Shown here: positions 8,551 to 17,060 of the stretch, in pieces | How positions within the stretch are numbered: position 1 is the stretch's first letter | Layout of the letters: each line of letters opens with the position of its first letter | DNA from: Gemmatimonas sp. | Lineage (GTDB): Bacteria; Gemmatimonadota; Gemmatimonadetes; Longimicrobiales; Longimicrobiaceae | DNA: 64,000 nt | Reading direction: 5' to 3' | NCBI GenBank assembly: GCA_009380025.1 | Contig: WHSP01000005.1 | Span: forward strand, 18,279 to 82,278 | Notes under the pieces: generated by a model | Seen by the model: only the letters and a program-made list of their open reading frames with translations | What the model was told of the DNA's origin: nothing | The model's database searches: none | Position numbers and translations under genes: made by a program

Positions 8551-9843
8551 ATGCGCTATACGAACTACTCCCGCTACTCGGGGCATCACGCCGACGCTCT
8601 CAACATCGAGGCGCTCCTCGAGCACCTGTCGGATTTCCTGCTCCAGAGCGGCTTCGCCGGGGGGCCGCACGATCACCCCTACTGGGGGGAGTTCGGCGAC
8701 GAGGACCGCTCGCTCGACGCACTCAAGAACGCTCTGCTACGCGCGCTCGTCGAGAGCGGTCAGCTGACCCCCGAGATGTTGGATGAGCTGCGAGGGAAGG
8801 GAGGCGACGAGGAGGTTCAGCAGCAGATTGCCGAGCTCCTCGACCGACTGGTCCAGCGGCTCATGGAGGAGGGATATCTCGACGTGAATGAGGCGCCGGC
8901 GATGCCCGGTGGGCAGATCCCACTTTCTGAAGCCGACGGAAAGATCGACGATGCTCGCTCCGCATCGAGGCATGTGGAATTCAACCTGACCCAGAAAGGC
9001 ATCGACTTTCTGGGATACCGGACCCTCCGTCAGCTACTCGGGGCCATGGGCCGATCCGGCTTCGGTTCGCACCAGACCCCGCACCTCGCGACCGGCGTCG
9101 AGGCGGAGGCCGCGAGCCGACCCTACCAGTTCGGCGACACGCTGAACCTGGATATCCCGCGCACTCTCACGAGCGCCCTGGCGCGGGAGGGCCTTCATGA
9201 CGACGGCACCATTCCCCTCGACTACGACGATCTGTACGTCCACCAGGCCGAGTATCGGTCCAGCTGTGCCACCGTGCTTCTTCTCGACACGAGCCACTCC
9301 ATGATCCTCTACGGCGAGGATCGATTCACCCCGGCAAAGAAGGTCGCCCTGGCGCTCACGCACCTCATCCGCACCCAGTTCCCTGGCGACACCCTTCGAG
9401 TCGTGCTGTTCGGCGACCGTGCGGAGGAGATCCCCCTGTCGCGCCTCGCGCACGCCCAGGTCGGACCCTTCCATACGAACACCGCGGATGGGCTCAAGCT
9501 GGCACGGCGTATCCTCATGGCCCAGAACAAGGAGATGCGCCAGATCGTCATGATCACTGATGGTAAGCCCTCCGCCTTGACGCTCGAGGACGGCCGGATC
9601 TACAAGAACCCGATGGGCCTGGACCGCCATGTGCTCCGCGAGACATTCGCCCAGGTCGCGGCATGCAGAAAGTCGGGCATCTTGATCAACACATTCATGC
9701 TCGCGCGAGACCCGTCACTTGTCGCCTTCGTCAACCAGGTCTCGCAGATCGCCCGTGGGAAGGCGTACTTCACAACGACGATGACCCTGGGTCAGTACAT
9801 CATGCGCGATTTCCTGCGCCGGAAGACGAGGCGTGCCGGGTAG
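8551..9843 (+). CDS. von Willebrand factor A domain protein
   Basis: 430 residues, cytosolic (no signal or membrane segment). The N-terminal half is acidic and helical, and includes a disordered Gly/Pro linker around 120-135. The C-terminal VWA domain begins near residue 235 with the metal-site motif LLLDTSHSM (DxSxS). The Thr of the second loop (NTADGLKLA) and MITDGKPS complete a MIDAS. Such VWA proteins usually pair with MoxR-type AAA ATPases as CoxD/CoxE-like chaperones, but no AAA gene is adjacent here. Start ATG 8551 was preferred over the longer frame from 8392 because the upstream residues overlap the promoter region of the divergent MFS gene. Confidence 0.8.
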   Translation: MRYTNYSRYSGHHADALNIEALLEHLSDFLLQSGFAGGPHDHPYWGEFGDEDRSLDALKNALLRALVESGQLTPEMLDELRGKGGDEEVQQQIAELLDRLVQRLMEEGYLDVNEAPAMPGGQIPLSEADGKIDDARSASRHVEFNLTQKGIDFLGYRTLRQLLGAMGRSGFGSHQTPHLATGVEAEAASRPYQFGDTLNLDIPRTLTSALAREGLHDDGTIPLDYDDLYVHQAEYRSSCATVLLLDTSHSMILYGEDRFTPAKKVALALTHLIRTQFPGDTLRVVLFGDRAEEIPLSRLAHAQVGPFHTNTADGLKLARRILMAQNKEMRQIVMITDGKPSALTLEDGRIYKNPMGLDRHVLRETFAQVAACRKSGILINTFMLARDPSLVAFVNQVSQIARGKAYFTTTMTLGQYIMRDFLRRKTRRAG

Positions 9844-9867
9844 GCGAAGTAGCACTCGCACGAAAAA

Positions 9868-9893
9868 GGCGACCAGCTCCGATGCTGGTCGCC
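9868..9893. terminator. bidirectional intrinsic terminator
   Basis: Perfect 10-bp stem GGCGACCAGC/GCTGGTCGCC with a 6-base loop, between the convergent VWA and nfuA genes. On the minus strand it is followed by TTTTT; on the plus strand by a weaker CT-rich run. Confidence 0.85.
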
Positions 9894-9945
9894 TCTCCGT
9901 TTGTCCGCGCCGAGGGGGGCGGGGCAGACCAGGCTTCCCCGCGGC

Positions 9946-10545
9946 TCAATAATAGGGATCAGCCCCCGCGTCGTGATCGGTTACGTCTACGATGTTGTCG
10001 ATCTCGGGAACCTGCTCGCGGATCATCCGCTCGATGCCCATCCGAAGGGTTGCCGCCGAAGCGGCGCAGCCCTGACACCCACCGCCCATCCGGATGTACA
10101 TGGTATCATCGCTTACATCGACCAACTCGACTACCCCGCCGTGCGAGGCGATCCCAGGATTGATCACCTCGTCAATCACCTGCTGAACCCGTTCGGCCAG
10201 GGGACCCGAGAGCCGTAGGTCGGAAGCGTCTCTCGGCGGCGTCGGCCGCGCGTTCGGGTCGCTCACCCGGAACCCACTGTTTCCGTTCTCCTCCACCCAA
10301 TCGACCACCGCTCCACCGAGGAGGTTCGAGGTGTCCAGGTTCAGGAAGACCCGGATTCCGTCGACATTGACCGCGATCTCCGTTCGCTGCCGCTCCTCCT
10401 TGTCCACGAGGAAGATCGCGTAGCTTCGGGCCAGCGGTGATTGCGCGTTCGAGTCGAGAGTAATCCGCAACGCCGGATCGCGAACGACCTCCTCCGTTAC
10501 GAATTCACCGATCCTGTCACGCGCCTGCTGCGTTATCTCGATCAT
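9946..10545 (-). CDS. nfuA: Fe-S biogenesis carrier protein NfuA
   Basis: 199 residues. NfuA accepts [4Fe-4S] clusters and delivers them to targets, protecting Fe-S proteins under stress. The N-terminal half (1-95) is a degenerate A-type (IscA-like) domain lacking its cysteines. The C-terminal NifU-like domain (about 115-185) has the cluster-binding motif GGCQGCAAS. Start ATG 10545 is preceded by GGAG at 5 bases. The open frame extends further upstream to 10962, but that part is antisense-like and overlaps the end of murB, so I excluded it. It lies 131 bases after murB on the same strand. Confidence 0.93.
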   Translation of the reverse strand: MIEITQQARDRIGEFVTEEVVRDPALRITLDSNAQSPLARSYAIFLVDKEERQRTEIAVNVDGIRVFLNLDTSNLLGGAVVDWVEENGNSGFRVSDPNARPTPPRDASDLRLSGPLAERVQQVIDEVINPGIASHGGVVELVDVSDDTMYIRMGGGCQGCAASAATLRMGIERMIREQVPEIDNIVDVTDHDAGADPYY

Positions 10546-10676
10546 CGTATCTCCAACTTCCGCTACAAGGAACCCATTGATACACTCGCTCCGTGGTGGG
10601 GTTCTTCGCAAGCGGGGCTCGTTGGACGGCCGACAGACACGCCTCCGATCACGCCGTTGACCGTCGCCGTGTGCCC

Positions 10677-11630
10677 TCAGAACTCCCCGACGAAACCGAT
10701 CTCGGGTCTGAGCTCGTAGCCGAGCTCTCGCCGCACGGTTTGCTGCGCGAGGCTGATCAATGCCCGCACGTCCAGCGCGGTCGCTCCCCCGAGGTTCACG
10801 ATGATATTGGCGTGCTTGTGGAAGATCTGGGCGTTCCCATGGATGTGCCCCTTCAATCCGCACTGGTCGACGAGCCGTCCAGCACCAACGCCCTCGATCT
10901 TCTGGAAGATCGACCCCGCACTCGGATAGAGCCACAGGTCCGGATGACGGTCGTCCCGCCACTCCAGGTTCTCCCGAATCGTGGTACGCAACGATTCAGT
11001 CGGCTCCGGCTCGAGCCGGAAGGTGACGTTGAGAACGACATCCGGGCGGTCATGAAGGATGCTGTAGTCGTACCCGAACCGGAAGTAGTCGCAGTCCACC
11101 GTCCGAACCTCGCCCTCGGCGGTGAGGATTTCGGCCGAATCGACCACCTCTTCGACGAAGACGGTCCGTTCCCGTTCCGGCGGTGGTGAAAGAAAATGTA
11201 GGTTCTGCCAGATCGCCCCGCCCACGGTGCTCGGAATTCCCACGTAATGGTGGAGGCCGCCCAATCCTCGGGCTGCCGTCGCCTGAATGAGATCGTGGTA
11301 GACCGAAACCCCGGCCCCGGCTCGAACCCTCCCGCCCTCCAGGAACTCGATGCCACCCACTCGGTTTCGAATGACCAGCCCACGGAATCCGCCGTCCCCG
11401 ATGAGAATGTTCGCCCCGACACCGAGCAGGAAGTGCGGAATCTCCTCCTCTCGAACCAGCCGCAGCGCCCGCACCAGCTCTTCCTCCGAGTGCGGCTCGA
11501 AGAAATAGTCGGCGCTACCGCCAATGCGGAAGGTTGTGAAGGGCGCCAGCTCGACATCTTCGCGGACTCGGCCGGAGCCCAGCGCCTCCGAAAGGAGCCG
11601 GCCGATTCGGTCTTCGGTTTTCGTGGTCAC
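10677..11630 (-). CDS. murB: UDP-N-acetylenolpyruvoylglucosamine reductase MurB
   Basis: 317 residues. This flavoenzyme reduces UDP-GlcNAc-enolpyruvate to UDP-MurNAc in the cytosol, the second committed step of peptidoglycan synthesis. FAD-binding segments: APFTTFRIGGSADYF near the N-terminus, FLLGVGANILIGDGG, and GIPSTVGGAIWQN. Catalytic Ser lies in SAGSIFQKI and the final Glu in RPEIGFVGEF. An insert after the FAD motif (FLSPPPERERTVF region) differs from short E. coli-like versions. Start set at GTG 11630 because family homology begins shortly after it; the open frame reaches 11807 but overlaps the mltD promoter. Confidence 0.93.
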   Translation of the reverse strand: MTTKTEDRIGRLLSEALGSGRVREDVELAPFTTFRIGGSADYFFEPHSEEELVRALRLVREEEIPHFLLGVGANILIGDGGFRGLVIRNRVGGIEFLEGGRVRAGAGVSVYHDLIQATAARGLGGLHHYVGIPSTVGGAIWQNLHFLSPPPERERTVFVEEVVDSAEILTAEGEVRTVDCDYFRFGYDYSILHDRPDVVLNVTFRLEPEPTESLRTTIRENLEWRDDRHPDLWLYPSAGSIFQKIEGVGAGRLVDQCGLKGHIHGNAQIFHKHANIIVNLGGATALDVRALISLAQQTVRRELGYELRPEIGFVGEF

Positions 11631-11758
11631 GACGGGCCTTGAGATCAACGTAAGGTGACTTCGCTGAGCGGGTGCAAGCCGAGTGCCGGTTTTGTCTTGC
11701 ACGGCCTGCTTGCTGGGTAGGCCTGAGGCATGGAACTTGAACCCCCTGTGAACGCAGG

Positions 11759-11787
11759 TTGCGAAGGGCAAATAGTGATATGACAAT
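11759..11787 (+). promoter_or_regulatory. candidate promoter of the mltD-like gene
   Basis: TTGCGA and GACAAT with 17 bases between, ending 18 bases before the ATG at 11806. The sequence ATATGACAATA here also occurs, on the other strand, upstream of the M15-type peptidase gene at 56.4 kb. Confidence 0.45.
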
Positions 11788-11805
11788 AACTTACAGAACG
11801 ACATC

Positions 11806-12951
11806 ATGACGGATACACAGGGGAATCGATCCCCGATCAGGATAGGAAGAAGTCAAGCTGCGACGCTGGCGATCGCCGGGGTCCTTGGCGCTGGCTGGGT
11901 GGGCGGCACGGTGGCGGGGATGGCCAGATACGACTCGACCACCGGCGTGTCGCCCTTCACGGCGGTCAATATCGAGGCCGCCGAACTGGCCAGCTCGGAG
12001 TGGGATCTGCCCAATCTGGACCACGAACGGGTTGACTACTGGGTCGAGCAATTCACAACGGAAAAGCGAGAGGACTTCACGAATTTTCTCCACCGCAGCG
12101 GGCGTTACGTGCCGATGATCTCGGCGAAGCTCGAGGAGCGCGGAATGCCGCAGGACCTGGTCTACCTGGCGATGATAGAGTCCGGGTTCAACGCCAGCGC
12201 CTACTCGCGCGCGGACGCTTCTGGGCTTTGGCAGTTCATCGAAGAAACGGGGCGACGATATGGCCTCGAGATCAACAGTGCGATCGACGAGCGAAATGAT
12301 CCGGTCAAGTCGACAGATGCTGCGCTCGACTACCTGACGTATCTTCACGATCGTTTCGATTCGTGGTATCTCGCGGCGGCGGCGTACAACACGGGGGAGA
12401 ACCGCGTTGCGCGGATCATGCGAGAGGAGACGGGGTCCGAGCGTGGAGACGAGGAATCGTACTACCAGATTTGGGATCAGCTACCGAAAGAGACGCGAGA
12501 CTACGTTCCATTGATGATCGCCGCCGCTCGGATCTCGAAGGAGCCCGAGATGTACGGGTTCGGTGACGTGGAAATCGAGCCTGCCCTCTCCTACGAGGAG
12601 GTCGTTGTCGATCCGGCGACCCCGCTGGGGGCGGTTGCGCAGGCTGCAGGGACGACCCTGGACGCAATCCAGGATCTCAATCCGCACTTCAAATTGGAGC
12701 GTACGCGGGACGACCGCCGCCAGCCGGTGCGCCTACCGAGCGGCGCGCGCACCGCGTTCCTCGTGAATTGGCCGACCGTCCGGGATCAGGAAACTGTCGC
12801 TGTCCAGAAGTACCGCGTTCGCGCGGGTGATTCGCTGCTCGCCATCGCAAGGCGCCATGGTGTAACCGTGGACGCAATCCAGGAGGCGAACAGCCTCCGG
12901 GGGACTCGTATTCTCGCGGGTCAAACTCTGGAGATCCCGACGCGCGGATGA
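11806..12951 (+). CDS. mltD: membrane-bound lytic transglycosylase D-like, with LysM
   Basis: 381 residues. Cleaves peptidoglycan glycan strands in the periplasm. An N-terminal hydrophobic segment (about 20-39) serves as signal or anchor; no lipobox is seen, unlike E. coli MltD. The SLT domain (about 95-250) contains LAMIESGFN with catalytic Glu125, ASGLWQFI and AAAAYNTGENRV. The C-terminal LysM repeat (about 331-379, YRVRAGDSLLAIA...AGQTLEIP) binds glycan; a degenerate LysM-like unit (about 267-305) precedes it. MltD usually has one or two LysM units. Single gene with its own promoter; a repeat and a terminator follow. Confidence 0.92.
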   Translation: MTDTQGNRSPIRIGRSQAATLAIAGVLGAGWVGGTVAGMARYDSTTGVSPFTAVNIEAAELASSEWDLPNLDHERVDYWVEQFTTEKREDFTNFLHRSGRYVPMISAKLEERGMPQDLVYLAMIESGFNASAYSRADASGLWQFIEETGRRYGLEINSAIDERNDPVKSTDAALDYLTYLHDRFDSWYLAAAAYNTGENRVARIMREETGSERGDEESYYQIWDQLPKETRDYVPLMIAAARISKEPEMYGFGDVEIEPALSYEEVVVDPATPLGAVAQAAGTTLDAIQDLNPHFKLERTRDDRRQPVRLPSGARTAFLVNWPTVRDQETVAVQKYRVRAGDSLLAIARRHGVTVDAIQEANSLRGTRILAGQTLEIPTRG

Positions 12952-12955
12952 GAGC

Positions 12956-13080
12956 CCCTAATGAATCGCACAGCTCTTCGTGGGAAGGATGCTTCCTTCG
13001 GGCGCACGTTTCCTCGGGCGCGGTCCGTCGCGTCCCTCGACTTGCACGATTGCTCGTCGGCCTTCTCTGAATCCCGTCTA
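12956..13080 (-). repeat. dispersed 3'-end repeat, diverged copy
   Basis: Read on the minus strand it matches the repeats at 32.2 and 33.4 kb: a core of AATCGTGCAAGTCGAGG and CGCGACG, and GAGCTGTGCGATTCAT at one end. It also shares a CGCCCGAAGGAAGCATCC block with the partial copy at 33.3 kb. It begins five bases after the mltD stop. Confidence 0.6.
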
Positions 13081-13126
13081 TCGACGCCTTCGGGGGACCA
13101 GGAAGGGCGGGGGGAACCGGACCGGA

Positions 13127-13153
13127 AAGAGCCGTCCCCTTTGGACGGCTCTT
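13127..13153. terminator. bidirectional intrinsic terminator
   Basis: Perfect 11-bp stem AAGAGCCGTCC/GGACGGCTCTT with a 5-base loop, between the convergent mltD and cold-shock genes. Both sides have short T-containing tails. Confidence 0.85.
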
Positions 13154-13192
13154 CTCATACAGCGAAACCACCTGGAACTTAGGGTGGGTCGT

Positions 13193-13405
13193 TCAGGCGC
13201 CGACGCGAGCGACGTTTTCGGCGGCTGGGCCTTTCTCACCCTGGACGAGGTCGAACTCGACCTCTTCGCCCTCGGCCAGAGTCTTGAAGCCGCTTCCGAT
13301 GATGGCCGAGTAGTGCACGAAGCAGTCTCGATCGCCGTCGGTCGGGGTGATGAAGCCAAATCCCTTGGCATCATTAAACCACTTCACCGTTCCGGTGGTC
13401 CGCAT
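13193..13405 (-). CDS. cold-shock protein (CspA family)
   Basis: 70 residues, a single OB-fold cold-shock domain that binds single-stranded RNA/DNA and melts RNA structure. RNP1 KGFGFITP and RNP2-type CFVHYSAI motifs are intact. Start ATG 13405 has AGGAG at a 6-base spacing; the longer frame from 13447 adds 14 residues not found in the family. The likely promoter lies some 245 bases upstream, giving a long leader as known for cspA mRNAs. Confidence 0.95.
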   Translation of the reverse strand: MRTTGTVKWFNDAKGFGFITPTDGDRDCFVHYSAIIGSGFKTLAEGEEVEFDLVQGEKGPAAENVARVGA

Positions 13406-13641
13406 GAGGTACTCCTGTTCTGCTGATTGAGCCGTACAATACGGCATGACGCGCGTGGGCCCCGATGCCCCCCACGTTGGGCAAAGACAGACTCGCTCTC
13501 GCGATTAGATGCGCTGGATGCGGCTTCGGGTACTGACCTGCGGCTGTAAGTGAGGCGCTGGGCCTGCGGACGTGGCGGTCATCTTCGTTCAGCTCGCGAA
13601 CCCCGTAGGGGGCAAGCCATCTCCTTCCTAATGCGGAAAGT
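13406..13641 (-). promoter_or_regulatory. long 5' leader of the cold-shock gene
   Basis: About 236 untranslated bases between the inferred transcription start and the ATG. E. coli cspA has a 159-base temperature-responsive leader; a similar role here is inference. No gene is seen in this stretch on either strand. Confidence 0.45.
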
Positions 13642-13648
13642 CGGCGTC

Positions 13649-13677
13649 AAGCTACACGCCGCTCCGGCCGGTGTCAA
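13649..13677 (-). promoter_or_regulatory. promoter of the cold-shock gene
   Basis: On the minus strand a perfect TTGACA (13677-13672), 17 bases, then TAGCTT (13654-13649). The only gene it can serve is the cold-shock gene. The remaining 13678-13831 up to the thiolase stop holds nothing I recognise. Confidence 0.65.
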
Positions 13678-13831
13678 GACTTTTGTGACTTTTCCGAGGG
13701 CGGCTCCGAATCCGGCGAGTCGCCATCCTGAAACGAGGAGTCGGCGCCGGGACCGAAGCCCGGGCGACGGACAATCGCGTGCAAAAGCGAGGGTAAAAGG
13801 ACCGGATGCAGACCTACCTCGAGTCGAGGCG

Positions 13832-15115
13832 TCAGTTGGACTCGACGACCATGGCGAAACCCATGGCTCCGGCCGCACATACGGTAATGAGACCGAACTG
13901 GTCCCCCCTGCGTCTCAGTTCGTTCAGGAGGGTGAGGGTGATACGCCCGCCGGTGGCGCCGAAGGGGTGCCCAATGGCGATCGAGCCTCCCGTGACGTTG
14001 ATCCGATCTTCGGGGGGAAGTCCGATCGGGTCACTGCGGCCGAGGCGTTCCGTGGCGACGGACCTGGAATCGAACCACTGCATGTTAGAGAGGACCTGGG
14101 CGGCGAACGCCTCGTGCATGTCCATCAGGTCGATCTCTTTCATGGTCAGCTCGGCCCGATCGAGGGCGACCGGAGCGGCGAAGACGGGTCCCTGGAGAAG
14201 TTGATCCGCCGGCGAAAGGGAAGCGTAGGCATAGGAGCGGATGAAGCCGAGAGGCTGGTAGCCAAGGGCTTCGGCCTTCTCGTCGCTCATCAGGAGGATC
14301 GCAGACGCCCCGTCGGAGAGCGGCGATGCGTTTCCGGCCGTGACCGTTCCATAACGTCGATCGAAGACGGGCTTGAGCTTCGCGAGTTGCTCCAAAGAAC
14401 TATCGGGCCGGATGCCGTTGTCGCGTGTCACGGCGACGCCGTCGATGAAAACGGGTGCGATCTCGCGGCTGAGCCGACCATCCTCGGTGGCCGCCCAGGC
14501 GAGTTGATGCGAGCGAAGCGCCCAGCGGTCTTGTTCTTCCCGCGAAATCCCGTTCTCCTGTGCCATTCTCTCCGCCGACTGCCCCATCGTGAGCCCTGTG
14601 GTCGGCTCGGCGATCGCCGGGGTGATCGGCTTCAAATGCATTGGCCGGATCCCGCGGAACGCCTTCAGCCGTTCAGGTAGGGTCCGGGCGCGGGAAGCTG
14701 CGACGAGAGCGTCGCGCATCTGATCGGAGAGGAGGATGGGTACGTCCGTCAGGGACTCGGCCCCGCCCGCGATCACTACGTCCGCGTGTCCGAGAGCGAT
14801 CTGTTCCGCGGCCGAGGTGATGGCCTGGTTCGCCGAGGCACATGCCCGGCCGACAACGAAGGCAGGCACGGTGGCGGGAATCCCCGAGCCGAGACCGACC
14901 TCCCGGGCGATGTTCGGCTCCTCGACGGACTGCACCACTGTGCCGTACACAAGATGGTCGATCTCTCCCACGTCCAGGTTCGTGCGACTGATCAACTCCC
15001 GCACGGCGACCTTACCGAGCTCGACTGCGCTCAGGCTCTTGAAGTCGGTGTTCGCCTTGGCGAAGGCTGTTCGACACCCGTCGACGATCGCAACCCTCTT
15101 CCCGATCCTCTTCAT
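13832..15115 (-). CDS. FadI-like acetyl-CoA acyltransferase (thiolase)
   Basis: 427 residues, close in length and order of motifs to FadI, the thiolase of anaerobic-type fatty-acid beta-oxidation (3-ketoacyl-CoA + CoA to acyl-CoA + acetyl-CoA). Nucleophile Cys is in VGRACASANQ; the active-site His lies in DMHEAFAAQ and the second Cys in VCAAGAMG. GGSIAIGHPFGATG is the C-terminal thiolase signature. PNIAREVGLGSG and the RTLPERLKAF region resemble FadI rather than biosynthetic AtoB. Start ATG 15115 with AGAGGA close upstream; an earlier in-frame ATG at 15151 lacks a site. No FadJ partner is in the window. Confidence 0.9.
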   Translation of the reverse strand: MKRIGKRVAIVDGCRTAFAKANTDFKSLSAVELGKVAVRELISRTNLDVGEIDHLVYGTVVQSVEEPNIAREVGLGSGIPATVPAFVVGRACASANQAITSAAEQIALGHADVVIAGGAESLTDVPILLSDQMRDALVAASRARTLPERLKAFRGIRPMHLKPITPAIAEPTTGLTMGQSAERMAQENGISREEQDRWALRSHQLAWAATEDGRLSREIAPVFIDGVAVTRDNGIRPDSSLEQLAKLKPVFDRRYGTVTAGNASPLSDGASAILLMSDEKAEALGYQPLGFIRSYAYASLSPADQLLQGPVFAAPVALDRAELTMKEIDLMDMHEAFAAQVLSNMQWFDSRSVATERLGRSDPIGLPPEDRINVTGGSIAIGHPFGATGGRITLTLLNELRRRGDQFGLITVCAAGAMGFAMVVESN

Positions 15116-15323
15116 CGATCCTCTGGCGCTGAGTCCAATACGCTCGGCCAACCTCGGTTTCCTCGGCCGCAGCGAGCACGAGGCCAGGGCAGGCTACTCG
15201 CTCGATTCCGATCGATCCAGCCACTGCGAGGCCCGCAAGAGTGCCGCCATTCGAAGGGTGCCGGTTCGCGCCGGAGCACTGGTTGGGTAGCAACGCGCGG
15301 GCGGCGATCGCCCGAGATCGAGA

Positions 15324-15947
15324 TTAACCTCTCTGCATGGGGTATCGAAGCACCTCCTCCCACAAGTCTCGTCCCTCGATCCGAGGTTCGAGTGCGACGA
15401 GCTGAACGGTCTGACTCTGCTCGAAGTCGGCTGCGAGCGCCCGCGTCGTCGATCGCACCACGATCTCGTCATCATCCAGCGGAAGTTGGAAAGGCTGAAA
15501 CGCTCCGTCGAATTCTCTCTCAGCCACCAGCGCGCTTCGCTCGAGTCCTTCGATCCGAGCACAGTAGCATTCGATCGACACGACGAGGCGTGCATCTCGG
15601 TTGTGGACTCGGAAGACCCTGCAGCGCCGCCCATCGATCTCCACGGGCGATTCGTCGCATTCGATCTCGAGGTCGCCAAGCAAGGAGCGCACCTGCTCCG
15701 GCCGGGGGTTCTGTGCGGCAACATCAACACGATATAGCTGGCGGTTCATCCGGTCGACTCGGAAACGGCCATCGAGTCCGGGAGCGAAGACGAACGTCGA
15801 CCCACCAATGGAGGTAACGACGTATTGATCCGTGACGAACTGGGTCTGATGCACCGCAGCTCCGTGTGACTTTAGAGCGCTCCGGATCGTAAAGTCGCCC
15901 GCCCGGCTCGCGTCGTCGTGGATCGAGGAGTGGAGGAGTCGAGGCAT
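15324..15947 (-). CDS. hypothetical protein, unknown function
   Basis: 207 residues, not recognised. Start ATG 15947 chosen because AAGGA lies 8 bases upstream; the frame itself extends to 16091. No signal peptide or transmembrane helix. The middle contains beta-rich segments (TQFVTDQYVVTSIGGSTFVF, then FRVDRMNRQLYRVDV) and the C-terminal part is acidic. The pattern recalls periplasmic or cytosolic DUF4412-type beta-sandwiches that report on metal or lipid binding, but I cannot support a family. Stands alone between the thiolase and the sufU unit, all on the minus strand. Confidence 0.6.
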   Translation of the reverse strand: MPRLLHSSIHDDASRAGDFTIRSALKSHGAAVHQTQFVTDQYVVTSIGGSTFVFAPGLDGRFRVDRMNRQLYRVDVAAQNPRPEQVRSLLGDLEIECDESPVEIDGRRCRVFRVHNRDARLVVSIECYCARIEGLERSALVAEREFDGAFQPFQLPLDDDEIVVRSTTRALAADFEQSQTVQLVALEPRIEGRDLWEEVLRYPMQRG

Positions 15948-16128
15948 GGTCGAAGTCCTTCGGCGTGACGGGAGGCCACCGGTCACGGGATGTACGTCGG
16001 AAGAGAGGCTGCGGGAGGCGGTGGCTCGATCTGAAGGCGGAGGATTGCCGCCGAGCCGGAAAGGTAGCCCGGTCAGGGTGAGGAACAACACGAAGAACGG
16101 GCGGGCACCGTCACGAGGCGGATTTCGT

Positions 16129-16557
16129 CTACCTCGTCACTTCTTTGGCAGATACGAGGGCGTCCCAGGGAACGAGAGCGCAACGGGTCCGGGCAGGGAA
16201 GCGAGCGACCCCTGCCAGAGCTCGTAGATCGCCGAGCAGAGCGTCGGAAGCTGCGGCTCGGTCGCCTCGGAGCAGCTGAACGAAGCGCTCGTGCAGCGTT
16301 GCGGCATCGGCGAGGGTCAGTCCTTCGATCAGTTGCGCCATCATCGACGCTGCTGCCTGCGAGATCGAGCACCCGTGGCCCTGGAAGCGGGCGGTCACGA
16401 TCCGATCCCCGTCGAGCTGGAGCTGGAGACGGATTTCGTCACCGCAGACGGGGTTCGTTCCGCACCCCTCGAGGTCCGGTGACTCGATCGCCCCTCGCTT
16501 CCGGGAGTTGCGATAGTGCTGAAGGATGAGTTCTTGGTGGAGCGAGGAGCTGGCCAT
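16129..16557 (-). CDS. sufU: iron-sulfur scaffold / sulfur acceptor SufU
   Basis: 142 residues. SufU-family proteins accept sulfur from cysteine desulfurase SufS through a zinc-bound Cys. All three cysteines of the family are present: NPVCGDEI (about 40), GHGCSISQA (about 65) and RTRCALVPW (about 127). The 18-21 residue insert relative to IscU (ATLHERFVQLLRGD region) marks SufU rather than IscU. Start ATG 16557 lies 5 bases after the stop of the small membrane protein gene. It is separated from the main suf operon by about 0.5 kb and a terminator, so it may be transcribed separately. Confidence 0.9.
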   Translation of the reverse strand: MASSSLHQELILQHYRNSRKRGAIESPDLEGCGTNPVCGDEIRLQLQLDGDRIVTARFQGHGCSISQAAASMMAQLIEGLTLADAATLHERFVQLLRGDRAAASDALLGDLRALAGVARFPARTRCALVPWDALVSAKEVTR

Positions 16558-16562
16558 GGACG

Positions 16563-16844
16563 TTAGAGCTTCCAGCGGCTGTACAGGCGCCTCCTCAACC
16601 TCAGCCATTTCCGCCCAAGTGGACCACTCTCCCAGAGCCTCTGCTCGGCCTGAATGCGTTCCCAATCCACCTTCCGCCTCGGATGCCAGAGCGAGAGAAC
16701 GAAGAGGATTCCGGCCACCAGATTTCCAAAGCCTCCGATCATTGCCAGGAGCTGCGAACCGGTCTCCAGAGAGAGCAGGATGGCGGCCGCGCTTCCGATG
16801 AAAACCGCGAGAGCGATGTATAGATAGCCGGGACTCCAACGCAT
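16563..16844 (-). CDS. small two-helix membrane protein, unknown
   Basis: 93 residues. Two hydrophobic helices (about 6-24 and 33-51) followed by a basic cytosolic tail with RRKVDWERIQAEQ and an Arg-rich end. Not recognised. Tight spacing to sufU suggests they form a two-gene transcript. Confidence 0.65.
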   Translation of the reverse strand: MRWSPGYLYIALAVFIGSAAAILLSLETGSQLLAMIGGFGNLVAGILFVLSLWHPRRKVDWERIQAEQRLWESGPLGRKWLRLRRRLYSRWKL

Positions 16845-16990
16845 TGGATCAATGGCCTGGTGGACGGAGTGTTACGCACTGTGACGACCGACGACGCAAA
16901 ACCCCAGGAGCGCAAGATTCGGGGGAGTGCGTCGGGTTCGTCGCAAAAAGGGCGGTTCACGTCATCGGAGTCCACGATGTCCGGGTCGAT

Positions 16991-17038
16991 AGAAAAGCAA
17001 AGCGCGAGTGCCGGCTTCACCCCCGGACTCGCGCTCGA
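16991..17038 (-). terminator. terminator of the suf operon
   Basis: On the minus strand, 20-70 bases after the Rieske gene, GCGCGAGT...ACTCGCGC pairs 8 bp and CCGG/CCGG extends the stem past a one-base bulge; a T-rich tail GCTTTTC follows. Confidence 0.65.
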
Positions 17039-17060
17039 CAAAAGGTGGAACCGAACTTCC

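Noticed and set aside
9946..10962. Long 338-residue version of NfuA
   Set aside because: Residues before the ATG at 10545 are a shadow of murB; the short form has a good ribosome site and normal length.
13550..14680. 376-codon plus-strand frame over the thiolase
   Set aside because: Antisense to a thiolase with all catalytic motifs; low-complexity charged translation.
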